59,225 nucleotides of DNA, taken from assembly GCA_903844155.1 (NCBI GenBank), contig CAIMSU010000294.1, forward strand, positions 1 to 59,225. The letters run 5' to 3'. Source of the DNA: an uncultured Pseudomonadota bacterium. Lineage in GTDB: Bacteria > Myxococcota_A > UBA796 > SXON01. Each line of letters begins with the position of its first letter. The stretch's first letter is position 1. Of this stretch, positions 11,974-20,232 are shown piece by piece. The position numbers and the translations under genes were made by a program. The notes under the pieces are model-generated. The model saw only the letters and a list, made by a program, of their open reading frames with translations. It was not told where the DNA came from and made no database searches.

Positions 11974-13778
11974 TCCTCCCGTTCATCGGCTTCGCCCTCG
12001 CCGGGCTTCCCCCGCCCGCCCACCTTCGCGACGCCGACCCCGACCGCGACGTCTTTCACGCCCTCCACCCCGCGGGCGGCGTCGGCCCGCCACCCCCGCC
12101 ATCCACACCCGAGGAAGCGTCTTCCTGGGACATCACCCAGTACACCGCGCACGTTCGCGTGGACCCGGTGGATGAATCGCTCGTCGGAACCATGACGATC
12201 GAGGCGACCCGAAACGCCACACTACCTGCTGGCGACCTGCTTTTTCACTACCTCGGCGGGGCCCTCGGCACGGTGACCGTCGACGGCGTGAACGTCACCC
12301 CCACATCCGACGGTACGGCCTGGCACGTGACGCCCGGAGGGGATTCTGCCGAGGTTGTGGTGCAGTGGCAACGGACCGGGACGGACGCGGACCTTGGCAT
12401 CCAGTTCTCCCCGGGCGTCACCTGGTCGGTCGACGAGCCCAACGGCGCCCGCAATTGGCTCCCGGTCTACGACGAGCCCTGGGACAAGGCGCTTTGGACC
12501 TGGGAGATCGAGGCTCCGTCCACGCTCGTCGTCGCGGCGAACGGGAACCTGACCGATCTCGTGGAAGCGCCGAGCGCGGCCGACGGTCGGGCCTTTCGAA
12601 CCTGGACGTGGGTGTTCGACCAGCCCATCGCGACCTACCTCGTCGCCCTGCACATCTCCGACTACCAGAGGTTTGAAGTTGGGCGCGACATCCCCATCAC
12701 CGTTTGGGCCAGCCCGCTGATCGCCGCCCAGACCCAGCGCGCCTTTGCCAACACCCCCGACATGATGGATCTGCTCTCGGCCGATTTTGGAGCCTATCCC
12801 TGGGATCACTACGGCATGGCCACCGTGCCCTTCGCCGGCGCCATGGAGCACACCACCTGCACAAGCTTCGGCGACGTGTTCACCGTCACCCCCGACCTCG
12901 TCAACATCCACGAGCTGGCCCACCACTGGTTTGGCGACGACGTGACCATCGCGGACTGGCGCGACCTCTGGTTGAACGAGGGCTTTGCGAGCTACAGCGA
13001 GGCGCTCTGGTACGAGAGCCTCTACGGTCAGGCGGGGCTGACTGAATATCTGAGCTGGCAGCGCGACACGTACTACGAATGGAAGGGGGAGGAGGGCGAT
13101 TTCGCGCTCTACGATCCCACCAACTATTTTGGCGGTACTGTCTATGAGAAGGGCTCCTGGGTCGTCCACATGTTGCGCGGGATCCTGGGCGACGACGCTT
13201 TTTTTGCCGCCATGCGCGACTACGTCGCCAAGTACTCCTACGCCAACGCCAGCACATCCGAGTTTGAGGCGAGCATCGAGGCCAGCACGGGCGAGGATCT
13301 CTCCTGGTTCTTCGACTACTACGTCTACGGCACCGGCGAGCCGACGCTCAAGTTTGCGTGGGTCGCTGATGGCGACACGGTGTACACGGCGGTCGAGGCC
13401 GATACGACGATGCCACTGCCGATTCCGGTTCGGTACTCGTTCGCAGACGGGAACTCCGTGGACGTCAAGGTGACGCTCAATGATGGCGTCGCATGCGGGA
13501 GTCGGACGTTCGGAGCGCGGCCCACGGACGTGGCCCTGGACCCGGACCTTTGGGTGCTCACGAAGGATCGGCAGGTGCTGCCGCAGGAGGCGCTGGCCGC
13601 GTGTGTGGCATCCCTGCAGAGCGGGGGCGACACCGCGGATTCCGGGACGAACAAACCGGTGGATCGGCCGGGGAGCTATGTGGGGGCGACGGGGTGTGGG
13701 TGCGGGACGGGCACAGGCGGGTCTGGTTCGCTGGTCGTGCTGGCGCTGGGCGCGATGCTTGGGAGGCGTCGGCGGTGA
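11970..13778 (+). CDS. M1-family aminopeptidase-like metalloprotease with MYXO-CTERM-like tail
   Basis: This is a 602-residue secreted gluzincin. Zinc ligands are H314 and H318 in HELAHHWFG and E337 in LNEGF, the exact HExxH-x18-E spacing of M1 peptidases. The exopeptidase loop reads GAMEH instead of the usual GxMEN. There is an N-terminal signal-like stretch and then the M1 N-terminal beta domain. A Thr/Ser/Asp linker (GGDTADSGT) precedes a C-terminal GCGCG, a hydrophobic helix and RRRR, resembling the MYXO-CTERM surface-sorting signal. The GTG start overlaps the sppA stop in GTGA, making it the last member of the efflux/protease operon. Confidence 0.9.
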   Translation: MILPFIGFALAGLPPPAHLRDADPDRDVFHALHPAGGVGPPPPPSTPEEASSWDITQYTAHVRVDPVDESLVGTMTIEATRNATLPAGDLLFHYLGGALGTVTVDGVNVTPTSDGTAWHVTPGGDSAEVVVQWQRTGTDADLGIQFSPGVTWSVDEPNGARNWLPVYDEPWDKALWTWEIEAPSTLVVAANGNLTDLVEAPSAADGRAFRTWTWVFDQPIATYLVALHISDYQRFEVGRDIPITVWASPLIAAQTQRAFANTPDMMDLLSADFGAYPWDHYGMATVPFAGAMEHTTCTSFGDVFTVTPDLVNIHELAHHWFGDDVTIADWRDLWLNEGFASYSEALWYESLYGQAGLTEYLSWQRDTYYEWKGEEGDFALYDPTNYFGGTVYEKGSWVVHMLRGILGDDAFFAAMRDYVAKYSYANASTSEFEASIEASTGEDLSWFFDYYVYGTGEPTLKFAWVADGDTVYTAVEADTTMPLPIPVRYSFADGNSVDVKVTLNDGVACGSRTFGARPTDVALDPDLWVLTKDRQVLPQEALAACVASLQSGGDTADSGTNKPVDRPGSYVGATGCGCGTGTGGSGSLVVLALGAMLGRRRR

Positions 13779-13818
13779 TGGCGCTCGCGGTGCTCGAGTC
13801 GGACGTGCGAGCAGCTTC

Positions 13819-15330
13819 TCACCCCCTCCAAACCCCAAACTCTTCGCCCACCCCCGCGGCCGCCAGCACTCCGTTCTCCACAGCGCCATCATCGCTCTCG
13901 GGCTCGCAAAGATAGACCGCAATGGCACCCAGCGGCTGATCGGTCCTGACGCTCGCCCAGCCCGGCGGCAGCTCGCGGACCCGGCGCCGCCACGACACGC
14001 TCAGGCCCGCACGGCCTGAACCCTCAAGGATCCCGCGGCTGCCATCGCCACCCTCAACCGCCTCCACCGTCGCCACCTCAGCCTCGACCTGCCCCGAGGC
14101 CTCCCCGACGCCGAGCCCGTGCAGACGCAAGTGGGTCGCCAGAGCGGGTGGCACGAAGTATCCGACGGGGCGGGACACCACCTTCGTACCGACAAACCTG
14201 CCGATATGGGGGATGGTGACGGTCGACGGTTGCCCTGTGAGCGTACGCGGCGTGCGGGTGAGGATGGTGGCGGGCTCAGCAAACCGGTCGAGCCGGTAGC
14301 GGACGGCAACGCGGTCGGGCGGCGATTGACTTTCGGCCGCCACGCGCACGACGTCGACGGGGTGCGCGGCGACCCAGGTCAAAAGCTCGATCTGCCATAC
14401 CGCCGCCGTGGCGACGCGCTCCTCAAAAGGCAGGTAGCTGTAGCACTCCAGCAGCACGTCGAGACGGTTCGTCAAACCCCGGTAGTTGGAGCCGAAGCGG
14501 GGGTGATGCGGGTAGGTCATCCAACCCTCGCGCACGGGCGCACCTGCGTCGGGCGAGGCTTCTGCATCCAAGGCTCTCTCGTCCTCGACAAAGTTTCCGT
14601 ACCAGCCCGACGTGAACCCTCGCTTTGCGACGGCCGCCATCACTTCGGGGATCACGCGCCCGCGCATGAATTCAATCGGCTCGGAGCGCCCGCTCTGGAC
14701 GGTGTGCGGCACGTCCACGGTCATCTGGAAGCGGTGCACGGAGCCGTTGGTGGCGTGGTTGTCGATGGTGAGATCGGGGGCCCAGGGCTGGCAGACGCGG
14801 CTTTGGAGCAGGCGCATCTCGGGAGCAGCCTGTCGCAGGTAATCGCGGTTGAGGTTGATGCCGTGGCTCTGCGTGCGCGTGCCGACGACGGGACCGATCT
14901 GTCCCGAGAGATGCGCCACGTCCAACCTACGGTTCGCTGGGTCGAGGGCGTCGTTGCCGTCCGGGTTGAAGAGCGGGACGACGAGCAGGGTCAGGTGTTC
15001 GAGGATCGACCCAAGTGGCGAACCGGGGGCGAGCATGCCGCGAACCAGCGCGAGGCTCGCTTCCTTGCCTTCGACCTCGCCGGGGTGGATGCCGTCGAGC
15101 ATCAGGACCACGGGGAGTCCGAGCGCGCGCGCCTCCGCGGGGGTGCGAACGCCGCGCGTGGAGAGGATGAGCAGCGGAAGGTCGCGACCCTCGGGGCTGG
15201 TCCCAAACGAGGTGACGTGCAAGCGTGTGTCGCCCAGTGACCCAAGTCCCGCGATGAACGCCATCACGTCGGCATGGAGCGACGTCTCGCGAAAGCCCGT
15301 GCGCTCGGCTCGGGTCAGCAGCGCGCTCAC
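13819..15330 (-). CDS. M14-family zinc carboxypeptidase-like protein
   Basis: This 503-residue metallopeptidase is of the carboxypeptidase A superfamily. Zinc ligands are H82 and E85 (GIHPGEVEG) and H192 (TIDNHATNG). FNPDGND and INLNRDY (R162 region) are the usual substrate-carboxylate binding motifs, and LLECYS probably carries the catalytic Glu. No signal peptide is evident, so it may be cytoplasmic or exported by another route. The GTG start at 15330 lies 6 bp after the radical SAM stop, so the two are probably one leftward operon. The roughly 140-residue C-terminal part is a beta-rich accessory domain with no clear family. Confidence 0.87.
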   Translation of the reverse strand: MSALLTRAERTGFRETSLHADVMAFIAGLGSLGDTRLHVTSFGTSPEGRDLPLLILSTRGVRTPAEARALGLPVVLMLDGIHPGEVEGKEASLALVRGMLAPGSPLGSILEHLTLLVVPLFNPDGNDALDPANRRLDVAHLSGQIGPVVGTRTQSHGINLNRDYLRQAAPEMRLLQSRVCQPWAPDLTIDNHATNGSVHRFQMTVDVPHTVQSGRSEPIEFMRGRVIPEVMAAVAKRGFTSGWYGNFVEDERALDAEASPDAGAPVREGWMTYPHHPRFGSNYRGLTNRLDVLLECYSYLPFEERVATAAVWQIELLTWVAAHPVDVVRVAAESQSPPDRVAVRYRLDRFAEPATILTRTPRTLTGQPSTVTIPHIGRFVGTKVVSRPVGYFVPPALATHLRLHGLGVGEASGQVEAEVATVEAVEGGDGSRGILEGSGRAGLSVSWRRRVRELPPGWASVRTDQPLGAIAVYLCEPESDDGAVENGVLAAAGVGEEFGVWRG

Positions 15331-15336
15331 GCAGCG

Positions 15337-16917
15337 CTACCCATCGTACCACTCGGGTGTCACAAGTTGCTGGTATTGCTCGACTTTCAGCGGGTTCACG
15401 CGCTGCTTGATCGCGTCGATGGCCACGCTCGCGGAGACCTTGGCGAACCAGATGTACATGTCCCGCTTGTAGGGCACCCGCGACAAAAGCCCCTTCGCCA
15501 GCCACTTGTTGTTGACGAACTTCTTGTTCATCTCATAGAGCGAGACGGCGATCTCATCCCGGGTCATGTACTTTGTGTCGAGCACGGGGGAGAGCCAATC
15601 GAAATTGTCGAAGTCCTCCTCCGTGATCCAGCCTTTTGCGACCGCCTCGTCGTAGATTGGCGTGCCCGGAACGGGGGTGATCGGGTGGAAGGCTGGAAAG
15701 TCGATGTCGAGCTTGGAGGCCAGCGCGACCTGCTTCTGCAGGCTCTCGGGACTCTCATCCTTCACGCCCACGATGAACGTCGCCTGCACGAACACGTCCG
15801 GGTATTTCTCCTTGAAGATCTTCAGCGCAGCCTCCGCCACGCCGCCCGTGTAGAACCGCTTGTCCAGCAGCGTGAGCGAATCGTCCTCGGCCCGCTCGAC
15901 GCCGATCAGGATGTGCGAGAGCCCGGCCTGGATCATCTTTTCGAGGATGCCCTTCTTCTCGTCGCGCACGATGCAGTCCGCGCGCATGAACGCGAACCAC
16001 TTGGTCTTCATGCCGGACTTGATCATCGCGTCGCTGAACTGGTCGTTGAAGCGCGGGTCGATGTTCCAGCTCTCGTCCACCCAAACGTAGCTGCGCTTTC
16101 CGTAGCGGTAGTAGAGCTCAGAGATCTCCTCCATGACACGTTCGACCGACTTTGTACGCCAGCGTGGGGAGAGCTGGGCTTTTCCGTCTTCGTCGTACTT
16201 CCGGTCGGCCATTACCGTCCACCAGGCGCAAAAGCTGCACTTGGACACGCAGCCGCGGGAGTGGTGGATGGTCGTGCCGCCGGGCGAGAACAGGTAGCGG
16301 GATTTGCCGTAGAGGTGCATGGGGAGCAGATCGTAGGCGGGCATCGGCAGGAGGTCGAGGTCATGGATCAGCTTGCGCGTCTTCGTGCGGACGGGCTTTT
16401 CGCCGTCGTAGTAGGCGAGGCCGTCGACGGCGGCGAGGGGGTGGGCGGAGTCGGTGCCGACGGAGTGGGCGGTCGACGTGCTACGCGACCAGGCGTCCAC
16501 GGCGTCGACGATGGTCTCCTCGCCCTCGCCGATGCAGATGGCGTCGATGTCCGGCGCGGTGCCGTCTTTTTTCGCCTTGGAGTAGCGGTGCGAGAGGTTC
16601 GTGAAGTGTCCGCCGCCCGCGAGGGTTTTCGACCGCGGCGAGACCTCCTTGCACATGCGGAAGAAGCGCAGCGCCTCGCTCGCGTAGAGCGCGTGATTCT
16701 CCCCGGAGGCGATGACATCGGCGTCCAACCGCTTCAATTCGTCGGCGAGCGACGCCCAGCCGATGTGCAGGGGCATGCAGTCGATGACGTGCACGTCGTG
16801 GCCCGCGTCGCGCAAGGGCGCGGCAAGCGCCGGGAGCGCCTGCTGAAGGAGGAAATTGTCGCCTTCGCTGGTGTAAGGCCAGTATTTGCGAGGGGGTTGG
16901 ACCAGGACGACGCGCAC
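15337..16917 (-). CDS. B12-binding-domain radical SAM enzyme
   Basis: This is a 526-residue protein of the cobalamin-dependent radical SAM class. The N-terminal Rossmann-like B12-binding domain starts MRVVLVQPPRKYWPY and includes IDAICIGEGEETI (about residues 145-157). The radical SAM core has the cluster-binding CxxxCxxC in GCVSKCSFC (about residues 236-244), followed by GVERAEDDSL and a PVPGTPIYDEA segment. The lack of a classical DxHxxG motif suggests B12 may be bound base-off without the His ligand. Substrate is unknown: members methylate unactivated carbons or modify lipids and peptides. Pairing with an M14 peptidase suggests peptide modification and trimming, which is inference. Confidence 0.87.
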   Translation of the reverse strand: MRVVLVQPPRKYWPYTSEGDNFLLQQALPALAAPLRDAGHDVHVIDCMPLHIGWASLADELKRLDADVIASGENHALYASEALRFFRMCKEVSPRSKTLAGGGHFTNLSHRYSKAKKDGTAPDIDAICIGEGEETIVDAVDAWSRSTSTAHSVGTDSAHPLAAVDGLAYYDGEKPVRTKTRKLIHDLDLLPMPAYDLLPMHLYGKSRYLFSPGGTTIHHSRGCVSKCSFCAWWTVMADRKYDEDGKAQLSPRWRTKSVERVMEEISELYYRYGKRSYVWVDESWNIDPRFNDQFSDAMIKSGMKTKWFAFMRADCIVRDEKKGILEKMIQAGLSHILIGVERAEDDSLTLLDKRFYTGGVAEAALKIFKEKYPDVFVQATFIVGVKDESPESLQKQVALASKLDIDFPAFHPITPVPGTPIYDEAVAKGWITEEDFDNFDWLSPVLDTKYMTRDEIAVSLYEMNKKFVNNKWLAKGLLSRVPYKRDMYIWFAKVSASVAIDAIKQRVNPLKVEQYQQLVTPEWYDG

Positions 16918-17021
16918 GGTGGAGCTCGGGGACGGGAGGGGACGTAACGTGGCGTCCTACGGGTGAGGCTCCGAGGTGCGGCGCGACGTAGTCAGCGCCC
17001 CCTTTCTGGTAGGATCCCCGA

Positions 17022-17811
17022 ATGCGCCATCGCAACGCCCTCAGCTCCTGCCTGCTGGTGGTCGTCGAATCGCCCGGCTGCCACGCCCCGCGGTTCCTTG
17101 AGGTCGACACCGGCGGCGAAGCCACCCTCTCGCCCGAGTGCGGCAACGGCGACACCCTCGATCTGACGAGCGATGGCAGCGGTTTTGAGCAACTGGCGAT
17201 CCAGCTCCCGACCGGAGCCCGCGTGCTGCAGGTGCGGGCGTCGGCGGACGAGGGCAGGAAGACCCATGTCAATTGACTGGCCGATTCGCGCGGAGGATGG
17301 CGCGCTGGACCCTGGCGTCTGGACCGTGGGCATCTCAGTCGACCAGGCCGACGATGTCGACGCGTGGGACGCTCCCGTGCACGTCGCGCTCACCGTGGGC
17401 TGCGGTGCCGCCCCGCAGCGACTCCCGGTCATGGTGGTCCTCACCGGCGGGCTGGAGCAGGATGCCGTCAACTACCCAGTGTTTGAGGCTGCGATATCCC
17501 ATTGGGCCGACATCTTTGCGCAGGCCGACCTCGCCGGGTCGGATGGGCTTTTCGATGACGCGGAGGTCGAGCAGCTCGGCATCACCCTCGCTCACGAGGT
17601 CGGGCACTACCTTGGCCTGATGCACCCCGTCGAGGAGACGTGGGACGAGTACGACGCGCTGGACGACACCCCCTTTTGCACGGACACTCGCTCTTGCGAC
17701 CATGATCTGGCCACAAACCTCATGTTTCCTGTCGGCGATGCGGGGACGGCGCAGACCGACCTCACCCCCGACCAGATCGCCGTCCTGCAGAACTGGCCGG
17801 GGTTGGAGTGA
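17022..17811 (+). pseudogene. Decayed metzincin-type metalloprotease gene (paralogue of the next gene)
   Basis: This is a degenerate tandem copy of the gene at 17808. Two pieces in different frames match it. Residues encoded from ATG 17022 up to a stop at 17276 match its N-terminus and first 80 or so residues. From about 17266 the frame shifts, and DWPIRAEDG, VHVALT, DAVNYPVFEAAI, HEVGHYLGLMHPVEET and a Met-turn NLMF align with the intact copy. About 35 residues are missing at the frameshift and another 80 or so before the zinc motif. The lipobox is also poor (ESPGC). The HExxHxxGxxH motif is intact, and ATG 17266 could still express a short zinc-binding fragment, so partial function cannot be excluded. 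Confidence 0.75.
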
Positions 17812-18917
17812 GCCGCGCCCGCCTATTGCCCCTGGTCGCCGCCGCCCTCTTCGCGACCGGGTGCGAACCGGCGCATCGTGGGACCGCCCTGTTCTCGCGC
17901 GTGCTGCCTGCGGATTGCGGCGCTGTCAGCGAGGGCGAGGCGTGGATCAGCAACACGCAGATAGGCACGGTGGGGATCGCGATGCCCGAAGGGGCTGTGA
18001 GCATCCAGGCGCGCGTCTGGACGGATGATGGTGGAGAAACCCTCATCTCCGCCTTTCGGCGGCCGGACGGGTCGGCGGCGTTCGACTCGCAGTCGTGGAT
18101 CGGCGACCCCGACCAGCTCACCATGGCCTGGCTTGCCTCGCCCAAGGACACGGTGTTCGACTGGCCGATTCGGGCGGTGGACGGGACGCTGTTCGGGGGC
18201 GTCTGGGGGCTGGAGATCGCCTCGACGAACGCCGTGTCTGGGTTCATCGGGACGAATGTCCACGTCGCCCTCACGACACGCTGCTCGTCGACCGCGAGCA
18301 CGCTCCCCGTGACGGTGGCGCTCGCCGACGGTCTCGCGGACGACCCGGACAACTACCCTGTCATCGAGGACGCAATTGTGGACTGGGGCCAACTCTACGC
18401 GTCCTGGGGCATCGCCTTGGCGGTCTCGGAGGTGACCGCCGATATGGACTCGCCCCTGCCGCTCTCGGACGCCGCGGGCGACGCCTACGCCCAGGTCTAC
18501 GGGGAGAGCGGTGCCGTCGGCGTCCTTCTCGTTCTCGGCGACACGGTCGACGAGCCTGGTGTGGGCGGCGTGGACTTCTCCGTGCCCGGCGCGCTGGGGC
18601 CGTTGCCGGACGCCGCGTGCATCGTCGGCTGGCGGGACGTCTCTGGGCACGATGGGCCACTGCTCCCGTCGGACCGTCGCAGCCTCGCCGCCGTCATGGC
18701 CCACGAGGTTGGGCACTACATGGGGCTCGAGCATCCCGTCGAGGACACCTTCGACCAGTTTGACGCGCTGGACGACACCCCTCGATGCGACTCGGCCGAT
18801 GGCTGCTTGTCAGCGCTCGGGAGCAACCTGATGTACGGGCAGCCTGAGACCCCGCTCGGGGAAGATCTCACGCCCGAGCAGATCGCCGTCCTACACAACT
18901 GGCCGGGGTTGGAGTAG
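17808..18917 (+). CDS. Metzincin-family zinc metalloprotease lipoprotein
   Basis: This is a 369-residue exported protease. The signal peptide ends in a lipobox (FATGC). Zinc ligands H299, H303 and H309 lie in HEVGHYMGLEH, with E300 catalytic, and a Met-turn follows at about M342 (SNLMYG). This is the metzincin signature. Overall it recalls M43/M10-like families, but I cannot name the family with confidence. The last residues DLTPEQIAVLHNWPG resemble the ends of other secreted metzincins. The GTG start overlaps the stop of the decayed upstream copy (GTGA), so the pair arose by tandem duplication. Confidence 0.85.
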   Translation: MSRARLLPLVAAALFATGCEPAHRGTALFSRVLPADCGAVSEGEAWISNTQIGTVGIAMPEGAVSIQARVWTDDGGETLISAFRRPDGSAAFDSQSWIGDPDQLTMAWLASPKDTVFDWPIRAVDGTLFGGVWGLEIASTNAVSGFIGTNVHVALTTRCSSTASTLPVTVALADGLADDPDNYPVIEDAIVDWGQLYASWGIALAVSEVTADMDSPLPLSDAAGDAYAQVYGESGAVGVLLVLGDTVDEPGVGGVDFSVPGALGPLPDAACIVGWRDVSGHDGPLLPSDRRSLAAVMAHEVGHYMGLEHPVEDTFDQFDALDDTPRCDSADGCLSALGSNLMYGQPETPLGEDLTPEQIAVLHNWPGLE

Positions 18918-18938
18918 CCCGGCGCCACCGCACCGCGG

Positions 18939-19928
18939 CTACTTCGGCTTCGCCACCCCCACCCAGGCCCGGTTCAGCTCCCGCGACACGGGGTGTGCCT
19001 CGAAGCGTTCCTCCCACGCCAGCAGTTGCGCGAGCGCCTCCGGATCCCCGCGCCCGCCCCCATGCGCGATGTCGGCGCCGACCGCCAGCTCGAACGGCCC
19101 GGAGAGGACGTAGTGTGACCGCTGTAAACGAACGTCAAACCCCGCGAACAGCGTCTCCAGGTCGAGGTCCGAGTAGCACCGCACGTACCTGTCGCCCGCG
19201 CGATGGGCGACGCCGTCAAAGAAGCCCTCCGCGAGTCCAGGCGCCACGTCCGTCGCCAGCGCCCACCCGTAGCGGGCCTCGACGGAAAAAAGGACGACGC
19301 CGTCCTCGGTCAAACGCTCGGCGACAGCGGCGACGACGTCTGCGGGCCGCTCCACGTAGTTAAGGATCTCGGCCATCACGACGATGTCGTAGCGGCCGAT
19401 CTCGTCGACAGGCGGCAGATCCTCGGCGGTGGTCCAGTGGACGTCGAGGCGCCCGGGCGCGCCCGCGCAGTGCCAGACCGCGTGACGGAGGGAGCGCAGG
19501 TCTCCGTCGACCAGGGTGACGTCGTGGCCGAGATCGAGGAACCAACGGGCGAAGCGGCCGACGCCGCAGCCGATGTCGAGGACCCGGAGGGGCTTGCTGG
19601 CCTCCACCCCTCCCAACCCGCCCAGCGCGCGCCATCGGTGGAGCGTCAGCGCGCGCTCCAGCATTTTCTTGTCGTGGACGGGGCTGGAGGGCTCAAGCGT
19701 GTCGACGTAGTCGGCGTACTCGGCCCAGCCGTCGACGTAGCCGGCGAGGTTGGCGAGGGCGGCGACGGGCTCCCGGCCGCCGGCGTTCAGGCCACGAAGT
19801 CGGGGGTCCCGCGGCGGTAGGTCAAATTCGACGCCGACCCAGTCCAGCAGCGCCTCAGCGGCGAACGGAGGGCCCGGCGGGAGGGCTGGGGCGCCGGCGA
19901 GGGGGACGGTGGCGCGGGCGAGGGACAT
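18939..19928 (-). CDS. Class I SAM-dependent methyltransferase
   Basis: This 329-residue protein has a clear Rossmann SAM-binding core in the middle: motif I VLDIGCGVGRFARWF, acidic motif II TLVDGD, and a motif IV region DIVVMAEILNYV. An N-terminal extension of about 110 residues contains EYADYVDTLEPSS. It is UbiG/methyltransf_11-like, and the substrate is unknown. The ATG at 19928 (MSLARATV) was chosen because the longer frame upstream is Arg-rich and unlike protein. It is convergent with the metzincin gene, with only 21 bp between the stops and no obvious terminator. Confidence 0.85.
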   Translation of the reverse strand: MSLARATVPLAGAPALPPGPPFAAEALLDWVGVEFDLPPRDPRLRGLNAGGREPVAALANLAGYVDGWAEYADYVDTLEPSSPVHDKKMLERALTLHRWRALGGLGGVEASKPLRVLDIGCGVGRFARWFLDLGHDVTLVDGDLRSLRHAVWHCAGAPGRLDVHWTTAEDLPPVDEIGRYDIVVMAEILNYVERPADVVAAVAERLTEDGVVLFSVEARYGWALATDVAPGLAEGFFDGVAHRAGDRYVRCYSDLDLETLFAGFDVRLQRSHYVLSGPFELAVGADIAHGGGRGDPEALAQLLAWEERFEAHPVSRELNRAWVGVAKPK

Positions 19929-20032
19929 GGGCGCCGCTATTCCGTCGCTACCGCGGCCGCGGGGCCGCATCGCCCGGCGTCGGGCTCGCTCGTGGCCAGT
20001 CCGTCGAAATGCGCCCGGATGGCGCCATCGGC

Positions 20033-20061
20033 TTGACAACACGACCCGGCCCGGCGACACT
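20033..20061 (+). promoter_or_regulatory. Candidate promoter of the 15-codon mini-gene
   Basis: A perfect -35 hexamer TTGACA (20033-20038) is followed after 17 bp by GACACT (20056-20061), which matches 3 of 6 positions of the -10 consensus. It points at the SD/ATG pair at 20075-20086 and would give a leader of only about 15 bases. Confidence 0.45.
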
Positions 20062-20083
20062 ACGTACACCCTTTGGAGGTCTC

Positions 20084-20131
20084 ATGAACTGGCGTCCCTC
20101 TCCCCGTCCCAAGCCCGGCCCGAAGCAGTAA
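20084..20131 (+). CDS. Putative 15-residue Pro/Lys/Arg-rich micropeptide
   Basis: ATG 20084 is preceded by GGAGG five bases upstream (20075-20079) and opens a 15-codon frame reading MNWRPSPRPKPGPKQ, then TAA. A promoter-like pair lies before it and a strong intrinsic terminator begins 20 bp after the stop, so the whole resembles a complete, freestanding transcription unit. The peptide is basic and proline-rich, with no hydrophobic segment. It is not followed on this strand by a gene it could attenuate. It may be a real micropeptide, or the ORF may be the leader of a small RNA. I do not recognise it. Confidence 0.5.
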   Translation: MNWRPSPRPKPGPKQ

Positions 20132-20151
20132 TCGGTCCCCTTGGTTCGCCC

Positions 20152-20186
20152 GAACGGGAGGCTTTTCGCCTCCCGTTCCTGTTTTT
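20152..20186 (+). terminator. Rho-independent terminator
   Basis: An 11-bp perfect stem (GAACGGGAGGC at 20152-20162 pairing with GCCTCCCGTTC at 20168-20178) with a 5-base loop TTTTC is followed by CTGTTTTT. This is the strongest intrinsic terminator I found in the window. The T-run places it on the + strand, ending the mini-gene rather than the leftward EnvC-like gene. The hairpin could still protect that transcript's 3' end. Confidence 0.85.
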
Positions 20187-20232
20187 GGACCGCATCGAAG
20201 GCACGCTTCGTGCGAGGCGACGAAGCCGGCCG

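Noticed and set aside
15274-16947. 557-residue + strand frame opposite the radical SAM gene
   Set aside because: It is an antisense shadow of a gene with clear CxxxCxxC and B12-domain motifs on the minus strand.
20152-20186. Terminator of the leftward EnvC-like gene
   Set aside because: The T-run follows the stem on the plus strand; reading leftward, the bases after the stem are not T-rich.
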